35,807 bases of DNA from Acytostelium subglobosum LB1. Lineage: Eukaryota; Evosea; Eumycetozoa; Acytosteliales; Acytosteliaceae. The stretch spans positions 697,980 through 733,786 of the forward strand of contig NW_012236532.1 of assembly GCF_000787575.1 (NCBI RefSeq). The letters run 5' to 3'. The first letter of the stretch is position 1. Each line of letters starts with the position of its first letter. Of the stretch, positions 1 to 9,670 are shown in pieces. The notes below the pieces were generated by a model. That model had not been told where the DNA came from and did not search any database. It saw only the letters and a list, made by a program, of their open reading frames with translations. Both the position numbers and the translations under genes were made by a program.

Positions 1-2
1 AA

Positions 3-1721
3 CTCAACATGATCAAGTATCTTCATGCCAATGGACTGCCATTCCATGAATCTACTATCTCTGAGGCTGCTGGGAGCGACCATCTGGACGTCATCCAATA
101 CCTCCTCGAGAACAAGTCGGATACTTACATCACTGGGAGTGCGATGGACTATGCCGCGACTAATGGCCATCTTAACATCGTGCTCTATCTTCATGAACAA
201 CGAACTGAAGGCTGTTCAAGTTGGGCGATGAAGGGTGCCGCGGAGAATGGCCACCTGGATGTAGTCAGATTCCTTCACGAGAATCGCACCGAGGACCTCG
301 ATCACTCAACAGCCTTTGAGAGTGCAGCAGTCAAGGGGCAACTGTCCGTGATCCAATACCTACATCACATCGACCCGAAAATTGTTTGTAGGTACAACGC
401 GCTGATACAACCAGCCATTGAAGGCCAAACACAGATAGTCCAGTTCATTTGTGAGAGATATCCAAGTCTTAGAATCACTACTTTTGACCTGATGAGCGTG
501 AGATCGCATCAGGTCCTGGAGGTACTTGATCGATTGATGTCAAGTCAGATATGGGAGGTGGACAGAATATACAATCGATTCCAAGAATTACATGTGATCG
601 AGTATATCATTGATCACAAGACCCCAGAGTACATTGCCAGATGTTTGAATGACAGAGTGCTTGGCAAATCCATGTTACTCGATCAATCAAAGCTATTCTT
701 CAAGTTGATCAAACATATTGTCAATCCATCAACATTTACTGCAGTCTTGCTAGGATGCACCAATTTGATACCATATTGCAAACACAATGACATCTTGGAG
801 TATATCTACCAATCATGCACACAAGATGGAATCGGAGTACCATTCCTGTGTCCTGAAGTTGACGACCGCGATGCAAAATATCTGGTCTTGGCTGGATTGG
901 AGTTCATTCATCACAAAGGTGGCCTGCAATCACTTGCGACCATCCTGCACGGCATCTTGATGGGCGCCATCAGGTTTGGTCGCATCGACATTGTGAAGTT
1001 CATCCTGGACTCGGTTGGGTACCGACCCTCTAAGCATCACTTGTCGGTTGACTTGTTTGATCGTGCCATTTCGCACGGTCAAGTGGACATCCTCCAGTTC
1101 CTGCTGGACAGTATTGGTGTTGATGGCCAATTGCCAGAGTCTAGGACATTCTACGCAGATTGCGTTGATCAAGCCATTATCAATGGCCATCTGGAGATGG
1201 TGCGATTCATCTCTTGCGAAAGATTCAAGGACCTTATTTGCATGACTACTCAGGGCTCATTCAATAATTATCTCAAACGAGTGTTGATTGGGAATGCCTC
1301 TCCAGACACACCTCGATTCGTGGAGTATATGAGGTCCAATCATGCGGTCCAAGTCCAGGTATCGCCAGCCTCATTCAATTTGGACATCATCCTCGACCTG
1401 GACACCATAATCTCAATTAGTGAGGCAGGTGGCGTATACCCAATTCCAATATATCAAAGAAAATTGGTTGACAAAGGAGAGTATGACATCGTACGATACT
1501 TATTCTTCAATCAAAACGATCATGAAAAGGAAGTGCTAGTTAGAGAGCTTATGAAGGCAGGTAGCAGAGGATTATCGCCACTATTTGTTGATCTGCCAAT
1601 GGCTGAGATTGTCCTTCGTCACAAGGATGGTGCACCATTCATCAATAGACAATCTGTGGACTTGGATAAGCTTAGGATCTTTCCACTCTCACTCGTACTT
1701 CTCACAAAGTACCTAATTTAA
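3..1721 (+). CDS. Ankyrin-repeat family protein, copy 1 (5' end outside window)
   Basis: The open frame runs from the window edge; its first residues (LNMIKYLHANGLPFHEST) align with the middle of copy 2, near residue 226, so roughly the first 225 residues lie upstream and the ATG at 9 is internal. The visible part has degenerate ankyrin repeats of the form NGHLDVVRFLHENRTE, a less repetitive central segment, more ankyrin-like units (GQVDILQFLLDSIGVDGQ), and the family C-terminal segment (LPMAEIVLRHKDGAPFI). Ankyrin repeats usually mediate protein binding; the partner is unknown. No signal peptide or membrane segment is visible. Nucleotide identity to copies 2 and 3 is very high over long stretches, so it is a recent tandem duplicate. 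Family membership is sure; function is not. Confidence 0.85.
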   Translation, partial: LNMIKYLHANGLPFHESTISEAAGSDHLDVIQYLLENKSDTYITGSAMDYAATNGHLNIVLYLHEQRTEGCSSWAMKGAAENGHLDVVRFLHENRTEDLDHSTAFESAAVKGQLSVIQYLHHIDPKIVCRYNALIQPAIEGQTQIVQFICERYPSLRITTFDLMSVRSHQVLEVLDRLMSSQIWEVDRIYNRFQELHVIEYIIDHKTPEYIARCLNDRVLGKSMLLDQSKLFFKLIKHIVNPSTFTAVLLGCTNLIPYCKHNDILEYIYQSCTQDGIGVPFLCPEVDDRDAKYLVLAGLEFIHHKGGLQSLATILHGILMGAIRFGRIDIVKFILDSVGYRPSKHHLSVDLFDRAISHGQVDILQFLLDSIGVDGQLPESRTFYADCVDQAIINGHLEMVRFISCERFKDLICMTTQGSFNNYLKRVLIGNASPDTPRFVEYMRSNHAVQVQVSPASFNLDIILDLDTIISISEAGGVYPIPIYQRKLVDKGEYDIVRYLFFNQNDHEKEVLVRELMKAGSRGLSPLFVDLPMAEIVLRHKDGAPFINRQSVDLDKLRIFPLSLVLLTKYLI

Positions 1722-1765
1722 ATAATTATTAATAAATTAATTAATTAACATTATTTGATTGTGAA

Positions 1766-1783
1766 TGATTGGGATAGTTCCAG
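1766..1783 (+). repeat. Conserved 18-bp post-stop motif, site 1
   Basis: TGATTGGGATAGTTCCAG lies 45 bases after the stop of copy 1. Identical sites follow copies 2 and 3 (4386-4403 and 6979-6996). It is most simply a leftover of the duplicated unit, but its perfect identity beside more diverged flanks leaves room for a 3'-UTR or 3'-end-processing role. Confidence 0.8.
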
Positions 1784-1945
1784 ATTGATAAGAGAGAGAA
1801 TGCCTATTTAATTGGAATAGTACCAGTAATATATTGGGTTTGGAATGGAGATGCATCAGAACTTCAGTATTAGGAAGTTTTTGATCAAAAACTTGATTTT
1901 TAATTTAATGATCAGAGTTCAGGTCATTTGTAATACAAGTACAAT

Positions 1946-4357
1946 ATGGCCAACGATCAATATACCTCACAACAACAACAACAAAGACTATTCAATCAGA
2001 TTATCAACAATCAGGTTGTGAGACGATTGATCTTTGGACAAGTCAAACAGATAAATCGTGTACAATACTCAAACAGTCGAACATATCAATGGAATGATCT
2101 GATTCAATCAGTTGATATGTTGTCATTGTTTGGATACTTGGAGCCACTCAAACAACTGTGTCTATCAATCGAACAGAGATACAACCGTCACAAATGGTCA
2201 GAGATTGATGGTGCACCATTCATTCCAAAGTTGAGATCACTCACTCGTCATGCAGTCATTGGTGGACACCTCCACATACTTGAATGGGTGCATCAACGTT
2301 ACTTCCCACATCTCAACGAGGTATTCTATGCCCTTGCGACAGAGACCATTCAATATGATCGAGTTGGCATTGCTCAATTCTTTGGACAACATCCCGAGTT
2401 CAGAGCATTCAATAACTTTCCAACAACAAAGAACTATGAGACCATCAGATATCGGACAAGCGAGTCGATGATACATACTTTGATCAAGTTGTTTGGAATC
2501 ACATTGCCATTCAAGAATGATCCTGATCACATCCCAGATGCAATGATCAATCATCTCAACCTGGATGCTGATGGATGTCTACGACTGCTCCGTCTTTTCT
2601 CGGTTTGGTCATGTGGGAACCTCAACATGATCAAGTATCTTCATGTCAATGGACTGCCATTCCATGAATCTACTATCTATGAGGCTGCATACAACGGCCA
2701 TCTGGACGTCATCAAATACCTCCTCGAGAACAAGTCGGATACTTACATCTGTGAGTATGCGATGGACAATGCTGCGAGGAATGGCCATCTTGATACAGTT
2801 CGATATCTTCATGAACAACGAACTGAAGGTTGTTCAGGTCAGGCGATTGTTGGTGCCGCAGAGAATGGCCACCTGGATGTTATCCGATTCATTCTCGAGA
2901 ATCGCACCGAAGTTATGGATCACAAAACAGCCTTTGAGAGTGCAGCAGTCGAGGGACACCTGTCCGTGGTCGAATACCTACATCACTTCGACTCGAGTGT
3001 AGATTGTACCAATAAGGCGCTAACATACCCAGCCACGGACGGCCACGCACATATAGTCCAGTTCATTTGTGAGAGATTTCCAAGTCTTAGAATTGGTGCT
3101 CATAACCTGATGAACGTGAGTTCTCGTAAAGTCCTAGAGGTACTTGATCGATTGATGCCAAGTCAGATATGGGAGGATGACAGAATATACAATCGAGACG
3201 GTGATACACTTATGAATAGGATCGAGTATATCATTGACAACAAGTCGACAGAGTACATTGCCAGATGTTTGAATGACAAGGTGTTTGGCAAATCCATGCT
3301 ACTTGATCAATCAAAGCTATTCTTCAAGTTGATCAAACATATGGTTAATCTATCCTTCACTTTGGCAACAGTCTTGCCAGCATGCCTAACGATGGCGCCA
3401 TTTTGCGAACACAAGGACATCTTGGAGAACATCTACGAATCATGCACACAAGATGGAATGGGAGTGCCATTCCTGTGTCCTCAAGTTGGCGACGACGATG
3501 CAGAATATGTAGTTTTGGATGCATTGGAGTTCATTCATCACAAAGGTGGCCTGCAATCACCTGCGACCATCCAGCACGGCATCTTGATGGGTGCCATCAG
3601 ATTTGGTCGATTCGACATTGTCAAGTTCATCATGGACACGGTTGGATACCGACCCTCTACGCATGACTTGGCGGTTGCCTTGTTTGATCGAGCCATTTCA
3701 CACGGTCACGTGGACATCCTCCAGTTCCTGCTTGACAAGATTGGTGTTGATGGCCAATTGCCAGAGTCCAGGGCATACTACGCAGTATGTGTTGATCAAG
3801 CCATTGTCAATGGCCATCTGGAGATGGTGCGATTCATCTCTTGCGAAAGATTCAAGCACCTTATTTCCATGACAGCTCAGAGCTCATTCAATGAGTATCT
3901 CAATGAAGTGTTGACAAAGAGTGCCTCTCCAGACACACCTCGATTCGTGGAGTATATGAGGTCCAATCATGCAGTCAAAGTCCAAGAATCCCTAGACCCA
4001 TACAAGATTGGCCATCGAGACTTTGTCCTCGACCTGGACACCATAATCTCAATTAATGAGGCAGGTGGTGCATACCCAATTTATCCAGATACCGCATATG
4101 AATTGGTTTGCAAAGGGATGTATGACATCGTTCGATACTTATACTTCAATCAACATGTTGATAATAAGGATGTACTCGTTGGAATTCTTTTGAAGCAACG
4201 TTTCAGAGAAGTATTTGCCAATCTGCCAATGGCTGAGATTGTCCTTTGTCACAAGAAAGGTGTACCATTCATCCAAAGAGTATTCTTCCACAACGACTTG
4301 GATCATTTTAGAGACTTTCCACTCTCACTGATACTTCTCTCAAAGTACCTCTTTTAA
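1946..4357 (+). CDS. Ankyrin-repeat family protein, copy 2 (full length)
   Basis: This 803-residue single-exon gene is the best intact reference for the local family. The N-terminus is MANDQYTS followed by a short Gln run, then FNQIINNQVVRRLIF (about 16-30), a helix-like motif that recalls the F-box-like starts of many dictyostelid repeat proteins (inference). An isolated ankyrin-like unit lies near 97-115, a main ankyrin block near 225-395, and further units near 550-640. The ATG at 1946 is chosen because copies 3 and 4 begin at the equivalent place. The leader has TACAAGTACAAT just before the ATG, and similar ATACAAGT words precede copies 3 and 4. A likely poly(A) signal overlaps the stop region (AAATAAATATCAATAAA). 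The molecular role is unknown; repeated scaffolding contacts are expected. Confidence 0.9.
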   Translation: MANDQYTSQQQQQRLFNQIINNQVVRRLIFGQVKQINRVQYSNSRTYQWNDLIQSVDMLSLFGYLEPLKQLCLSIEQRYNRHKWSEIDGAPFIPKLRSLTRHAVIGGHLHILEWVHQRYFPHLNEVFYALATETIQYDRVGIAQFFGQHPEFRAFNNFPTTKNYETIRYRTSESMIHTLIKLFGITLPFKNDPDHIPDAMINHLNLDADGCLRLLRLFSVWSCGNLNMIKYLHVNGLPFHESTIYEAAYNGHLDVIKYLLENKSDTYICEYAMDNAARNGHLDTVRYLHEQRTEGCSGQAIVGAAENGHLDVIRFILENRTEVMDHKTAFESAAVEGHLSVVEYLHHFDSSVDCTNKALTYPATDGHAHIVQFICERFPSLRIGAHNLMNVSSRKVLEVLDRLMPSQIWEDDRIYNRDGDTLMNRIEYIIDNKSTEYIARCLNDKVFGKSMLLDQSKLFFKLIKHMVNLSFTLATVLPACLTMAPFCEHKDILENIYESCTQDGMGVPFLCPQVGDDDAEYVVLDALEFIHHKGGLQSPATIQHGILMGAIRFGRFDIVKFIMDTVGYRPSTHDLAVALFDRAISHGHVDILQFLLDKIGVDGQLPESRAYYAVCVDQAIVNGHLEMVRFISCERFKHLISMTAQSSFNEYLNEVLTKSASPDTPRFVEYMRSNHAVKVQESLDPYKIGHRDFVLDLDTIISINEAGGAYPIYPDTAYELVCKGMYDIVRYLYFNQHVDNKDVLVGILLKQRFREVFANLPMAEIVLCHKKGVPFIQRVFFHNDLDHFRDFPLSLILLSKYLF

Positions 4358-4385
4358 ATAAATATCAATAAATTGATTGATTTAG

Positions 4386-4403
4386 TGATTGGGATAGTTC
4401 CAG
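4386..4403 (+). repeat. Conserved 18-bp post-stop motif, site 2
   Basis: TGATTGGGATAGTTCCAG begins 29 bases after the stop of copy 2 and is identical to the sites after copies 1 and 3. Confidence 0.8.
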
Positions 4404-4458
4404 TGGAACAGTGTTAGTTCCGGGAAATAATATTAATTTTGATTGTGATAGAGTATTT

Positions 4459-4484
4459 TGTCGAGGGATTTACATCCCTCGACA
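4459..4484. repeat. Perfect 11-bp inverted repeat between copies 2 and 3
   Basis: The arm TGTCGAGGGAT (4459-4469) is followed by the 4-base loop TTAC and the exact reverse complement (4474-4484). It lies about 50 bases before the inferred ATG of copy 3, so it may be in the 5' leader of that transcript. No similar hairpin is seen in front of copy 2 or copy 4. Confidence 0.7.
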
Positions 4485-4533
4485 CTTGCGAGATGATCAT
4501 TTGTCGAATAAGATACAAGTATACAGGTACAAC

Positions 4534-6966
4534 ATGGTCAACGATCAAAGCACCTCACAACAACAACAACAACAACAAAGACGATTCAATCAGATTATCA
4601 ACAATCAGGTTGTGAGACCATTGATCTTTGAACATGTCAAAGGCATTAATAGTATAACATACTCTCATTCTTTCAATCTATTATATCGATGGAATGATCT
4701 AATTCAATCAGTTAATATGTTGGCACGGTTTGGATACTTTGAACAACTCAAACAACTCTGTCTATCAATCGAACAGAGATACAACCGTCACAAATGGTCA
4801 GAGATTGATGGTGCACCATTCATTCCAAATTTGCGATCACTCACTCGTCATGCAGTCATCGGTGGACATCTCCACATACTTGAATGGGTGCATCAGCGAT
4901 ACTTCCAACATCTCAACGAGGTATTCTATGAGCTTGCGACAGAGATCATTCAATATGATCGAGTTGACATTGCTCAATTCTTTGCACAACATCCCGAGTT
5001 CAGAGCATTCAATAACTTTCCAACAACAAAGAACTCTAATCCTACCAATTATCGGACAAGCGAAGCGATGATACATACTTTGATCAAAGTGTTTGGAATC
5101 ATATTGCCATTCAAGAATGATCTCGATCACATCCCAGATGCAATGATCAATCATCTCAACATTGATGCTGATGGATGTCTACGACTGCTCCGTCTTTTCT
5201 CGGTATGGTCATGTGGGAATCTCGACATGATCAAGTATCTTCATGCCAATGGACTGCCATTCCATGAATCTACTATCGATGATGCTGCTCATCTCGGCCA
5301 TCTGGACGTCATCCAATACCTCCTCGAGAACAAGTCGGATATAGTAATCACACATAGAGCGATGGACAATGCTGCGAGGAATGGCCATCTTAACATCGTG
5401 CGCTATCTTCATGAACATCGATCTGAAGGCTGTACAAGTCGGGCGATGAATGGTGCCGCTGAACAAGGCCACCTGGAAGTTGTCAGATTCCTTCACCAGA
5501 ATCGCACCGAGGACCTCGACCTTTCAACTGCCTTTGGGCGTGCAGTTGTCGAGGGACACCTGTCCGTGGTCGAATACCTACATCACATCGACCCGAGTGT
5601 AGGTGATACAGACGAGGCGCTGATGAACGCAGCAATTCAAGGGCATGCGCAGATAGTTCAGTTCATTTGCGAGAGGTATCCAAGCCTTAGAATCAGTAAT
5701 GCGTACCTGATGAGCGTGAGGTCGCATCAGGTCCTAGAGGTACTTGATCGATTGATGCCAAGTCAGATATGGGAGGATGACAACATATACAATGAAGTCG
5801 ATGTATCTCATATGAATATGATTGAGTATATCATTGACAACAAGTCGACAGAGTAAATTTCCAGATGTTTGAATGACAAAGTGTTTGGCAGTGCGATGAT
5901 GCTCGATCAATCAAAGCTATTCTTCAAGTTGATCAAACATGTTGCCAATCCATCAATCGATACAACATTGGCAACAGTCTTGCCAACATGCATCACGATG
6001 ATGCCATATTGCAAACACAATGACATCTTGGAGTATATCTACCAATCATGCACACAAGATGGAGTGGGAGTACAATTCCTATGTCCTCGAGTTGACGAAA
6101 ATAGTCTGAGTTACATGGTCTTGGATGCATTGGAGTTCATTCATCACAAAGGTGGCCTGGAATCTCTCACAGTCATCCATCACGACATGCTGTTTGGGGC
6201 CATCCAGCTTGGTCTAACTGACATTGTCAAGTTCATCTTGGGCACAGTTGGATACCGACCCGCTACTCATGACGAGTCGGTCGCCTTGTTTGATTCCGTC
6301 ATTTCAAAGGGACACGTGGACATCCTCCAATTTATGCTGGATAAGATTGGTGTAGATGGCCAATTGCCAAAGGATAGAGGCTCATATGCGAGTTGCGTTG
6401 ATCAATCCATTACCAAAGGCCATCTCGAGATGGTGCGATTCATCTCGGGCGAGAGATTCAAAGAACACTTCCACATGAATGCTCAGAGTTCATATAATCA
6501 ATATCATAAGATGGCGTCGCAGACTTCAGGCTCAAGTAACACAGCTCAATTTGTGGATTATATGAAGACCAATCATTCCGTAAATATACCTCCAGGCTCG
6601 TTCAAGATGGGACTCAAAAACATCGACCACGACCTGGATGCTGTAATATCAATTAGCGAAGCAGGTTGCAAATTCCCTCTATCTAAACAGACCACAACCA
6701 AATGGATTGAGTATGGGAAGTATGACGCTATACGATACTTGTACTACAATCAATATGTTGATAGGGATGATAAGGATTCATTCGTTGGAGAGCTGATGAA
6801 GGCAAGTAGCAGAGGATTATGGCCATTTGTTGATCTGCCAATGGCTGAGATGGTCCTCCTTCACAAAGATGGTGCACCATTCATCCAAAGAGAATACGTG
6901 GGCTTGGATCACCTAAAGAACAAACCACTCTCACTCAGACTTCTCCCAAAGTACCTCATGAAATAA
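4534..6966 (+). pseudogene. Ankyrin-repeat family, copy 3, interrupted by an in-frame stop
   Basis: The start ATG at 4534 (MVNDQSTS plus Gln run) matches the starts of copies 2 and 4. The frame is open to a TAA at 5854-5856, then stays open in the same frame to 6966, giving 811 codons in all, about the length of copy 2. At the stop, copies 1 and 2 read GAG TAC ATT GCC, while copy 3 reads GAG TAA ATT TCC. A single C-to-A change therefore explains the break, and no frameshift is needed. The part before the stop would give a 440-residue protein with the N-terminal motif and main ankyrin block. The downstream 370 codons remain well conserved, so the lesion is young, or the stop is read through, or it is a sequence error. 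The 41 open codons upstream of 4534 lack an ATG and have no counterpart in the paralogues. Confidence 0.85.
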
Positions 6967-6978
6967 ATATCAATAAAT

Positions 6979-6996
6979 TGATTGGGATAGTTCCAG
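6979..6996 (+). repeat. Conserved 18-bp post-stop motif, site 3
   Basis: TGATTGGGATAGTTCCAG begins 13 bases after the stop of copy 3, the third identical instance. Copies 4, 5 and 6 do not show it. Confidence 0.8.
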
Positions 6997-7154
6997 TGAT
7001 TGATTGATTTATTTATTGAGTGGGTAATGGAAGTGGGGGTTGTCGACCAATTAAACAATTCTCAAAAAGCTAAGATATTTTATGATCTAATGATCACTTG
7101 ATCCATTATTATACAATACAAGTTATAGAGTATCATACAGATACATTATACAAC

Positions 7155-9485
7155 ATGATGGTCAACGATCAATTCACCTCACAACAACAACAACAAAGAA
7201 GATTCAATCAGATACTCAACAATCAGGTTGTGAGACGATTGATCTTTGGACATGTCAAACAGATACATCGTGTACAATACTCAGACAGTCGAACACATCA
7301 ATGGAATGATCTGATTCAATCAGTTGATATGTTGTCATTGTTTGGATACTTGGAGCCACTCAAACAACTGTGTCTATCAATCGAACAGAGATACAACCGT
7401 CACAAATGGTCAGAGATTGATGGTGCACCATTCATTCCCAAGTTGCGATCACTCACTCGTCATGCAGTCATCGGTGGACACCTCCACATACTTGAATGGG
7501 TGCATCAACGATACTTCCCACACCTCAACGAGGCATTCTATGAACTTGCAAACGTTGCCATTCAATATGATCGAGTAGATATCATTCAATTCTTTGGACA
7601 CCATCCCGAGTTCAGAGCATTCAATCTCTTTCCGGGCATTTTCAGCCGTATTCCGAGTGAGTCTATGCTACAAGCCCTCCTCAAAGCGTTTGGAATCGAG
7701 TTGCCATTCAACCCTGATCAGATCCTCGATGTAATGATCAATCATGTCAATCTTAATGCCAAGATCTGCCTGGTCCAGATCAGTTGCCTCTCAATTTGGT
7801 CATCCTGGAGCCTCGACCTGATCAAGTATCTCCATCTCAACGGACTCCCGTTCCATGATAAGACATTGGATGAAGCTGCCCGGCACGGTAGACTGGACGT
7901 CATCCAATACATCCTGGAGGAAGCAAGGCCAAGCGACTTGGTTGTGAGCACAGGTGTGATGGACAGAGCTTCAATGTCTGGCCATCTCGACATTGTACGA
8001 TACCTTCATGAACATCGCACCGAAGGGTGTTCATTCTGGGCGATGGAGGAGGCGGCCACCAAAGGCCACCTGGATGTCCTTCGATTCTTTCAAGAGAATC
8101 GCACTGAGACCTGCCAAACTAATGCCATGGACATTGCAGCAGAGGCCGGTCATCAGTCCATCGTTGAGTATCTCATTAGCAACAGGACCGAGGGTTGTAC
8201 GGGCTTTGCACTTGATGGCGCGGCCCTCAATGGACACGCACAGATCATTGAAATACTTTGTGAGAAGTATCCCCATCTCACAATTAAGATCTTCACCATG
8301 ATGGAGCCCATATCCAGGCAGGTCCTGGAGGTACTCTACCGAACGATGCCACAAATGATCGTGGTAGATGACACCCTTTACAACGCGATCATAAAGAAAC
8401 ACATGGATATGATCAACTTCATCTTTGACCACGAGTTGTTGGCCCAATGCTATATCGATGTCAAATTGATTGGGCGCTCGATGGACCTTCCTCAATCAAA
8501 CATATTCCACAAATTCATCAAACATGTTGGTGATGATGGTGACAATATCAATCCAATCCTACAGTATTGCATCAGGATGGCACCATGGTGCCCACACACT
8601 GACATCTTGGAGTACATACACTCAGCCTCCATACGCCATAGCATCTCCTTTGCATACCGGTCAGTCAAGAAGATGGAGACTGTGGTCTTGGACTCATTGG
8701 CATTCATCCACGAGAAGGGTGGCCTAACAAATGCATCGATCCAATATGATATACTCATAGAGGCCATCGAAGCTGATCGACTTGACATTGTCAAGTACAT
8801 GTTGGACAATGTTGGATTCAATATTCAAACAAAGTCCGACTTCTTTGCGACGGCCATTGAGAAGGGACGTCTGGACATCCTTCAATGCATGCTTAGCAAC
8901 ACTGGTGGCATCCTTCCAACCTCCAAGTTTGCCTATCAACAATCGGTACACCTGGCCATTTGTGGCGGCGATTTGGAGATGGTGCGATACCTCACCGAAC
9001 ACTATAGAGACCAACTTCAATTCGATGCTCAGACCTCATTCAACAAGTACCTCGCAACAATGCCCGATAAGAAGGACTCACCCAAAACTCATCGATTTGT
9101 GGAGTATATGGTGCGCAATCACTCAGTCACCGCCCCACCAGAGAGTGCATTCGCCGCAAAGGGAAGCAGCTATGACTTGGATGCCACAATAGCATTGTTT
9201 GAAGCTGGTGCCACCAAGTACCGTGAGGATCTTGCAACCAACCTGGTCGCGACAGCAAACTATGACATTACAAGATACTTGTACTTTAACAATAGAGTGG
9301 ATAGGCGGTTGTTGATGGAGATGATGGTATCAATTTATAATCCATTACTATTCATCAATTTACCAATGTCTGACATCATCCTTGGTCACCAAGTCGAGCC
9401 ATTCATTGACAGGAATTCAGTCAAACTCCAATCCATTGCACGATATCAAATCTCCTACAACTTACTCAACAAATATATAATATAA
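7155..9485 (+). CDS. Ankyrin-repeat family protein, copy 4
   Basis: The start is MMVNDQFTS plus Gln run, at 7155 (or the next ATG at 7158). The frame is open further upstream but has no ATG there. The protein has 776 residues. The first 190 or so are close to copy 2 (FNQILNNQVVRRLIFGHVK, then the HAVIGGHLHILEWVHQRY unit), while the rest is clearly more diverged. The ankyrin block includes GHLDIVRYLHEHRTEGCS-type units, and the C-terminal segment (NLPMSDIILGHQVEPFID) is recognisably the family end. The sharp change from near-identity to divergence suggests an older duplicate whose 5' half was homogenised by gene conversion. Its exact function is unknown. Confidence 0.88.
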   Translation: MMVNDQFTSQQQQQRRFNQILNNQVVRRLIFGHVKQIHRVQYSDSRTHQWNDLIQSVDMLSLFGYLEPLKQLCLSIEQRYNRHKWSEIDGAPFIPKLRSLTRHAVIGGHLHILEWVHQRYFPHLNEAFYELANVAIQYDRVDIIQFFGHHPEFRAFNLFPGIFSRIPSESMLQALLKAFGIELPFNPDQILDVMINHVNLNAKICLVQISCLSIWSSWSLDLIKYLHLNGLPFHDKTLDEAARHGRLDVIQYILEEARPSDLVVSTGVMDRASMSGHLDIVRYLHEHRTEGCSFWAMEEAATKGHLDVLRFFQENRTETCQTNAMDIAAEAGHQSIVEYLISNRTEGCTGFALDGAALNGHAQIIEILCEKYPHLTIKIFTMMEPISRQVLEVLYRTMPQMIVVDDTLYNAIIKKHMDMINFIFDHELLAQCYIDVKLIGRSMDLPQSNIFHKFIKHVGDDGDNINPILQYCIRMAPWCPHTDILEYIHSASIRHSISFAYRSVKKMETVVLDSLAFIHEKGGLTNASIQYDILIEAIEADRLDIVKYMLDNVGFNIQTKSDFFATAIEKGRLDILQCMLSNTGGILPTSKFAYQQSVHLAICGGDLEMVRYLTEHYRDQLQFDAQTSFNKYLATMPDKKDSPKTHRFVEYMVRNHSVTAPPESAFAAKGSSYDLDATIALFEAGATKYREDLATNLVATANYDITRYLYFNNRVDRRLLMEMMVSIYNPLLFINLPMSDIILGHQVEPFIDRNSVKLQSIARYQISYNLLNKYII

Positions 9486-9670
9486 TATATAAATAATAAT
9501 TTGTTATCAATCAATCATATCATACAATGGCGATAATCGATCACTTCCAAAATAAGATAAGATGTTCATGAAAATATCTTTGAGCGATGACGATGAAACG
9601 ACACCCAAAACAATCAATCAAACTTATGTTACTCACTTCAAACAAACAAATACATAGATATTAATAGAAT

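Noticed and set aside
4411-4533. N-terminal extension of ankyrin copy 3
   Set aside because: The frame is open but begins at GTG, has no ATG, crosses the intergenic hairpin and has no match in the paralogues.
7098-7154. N-terminal extension of ankyrin copy 4
   Set aside because: It has no ATG and no similarity to other family starts; MMVNDQ at 7155 matches the paralogues.
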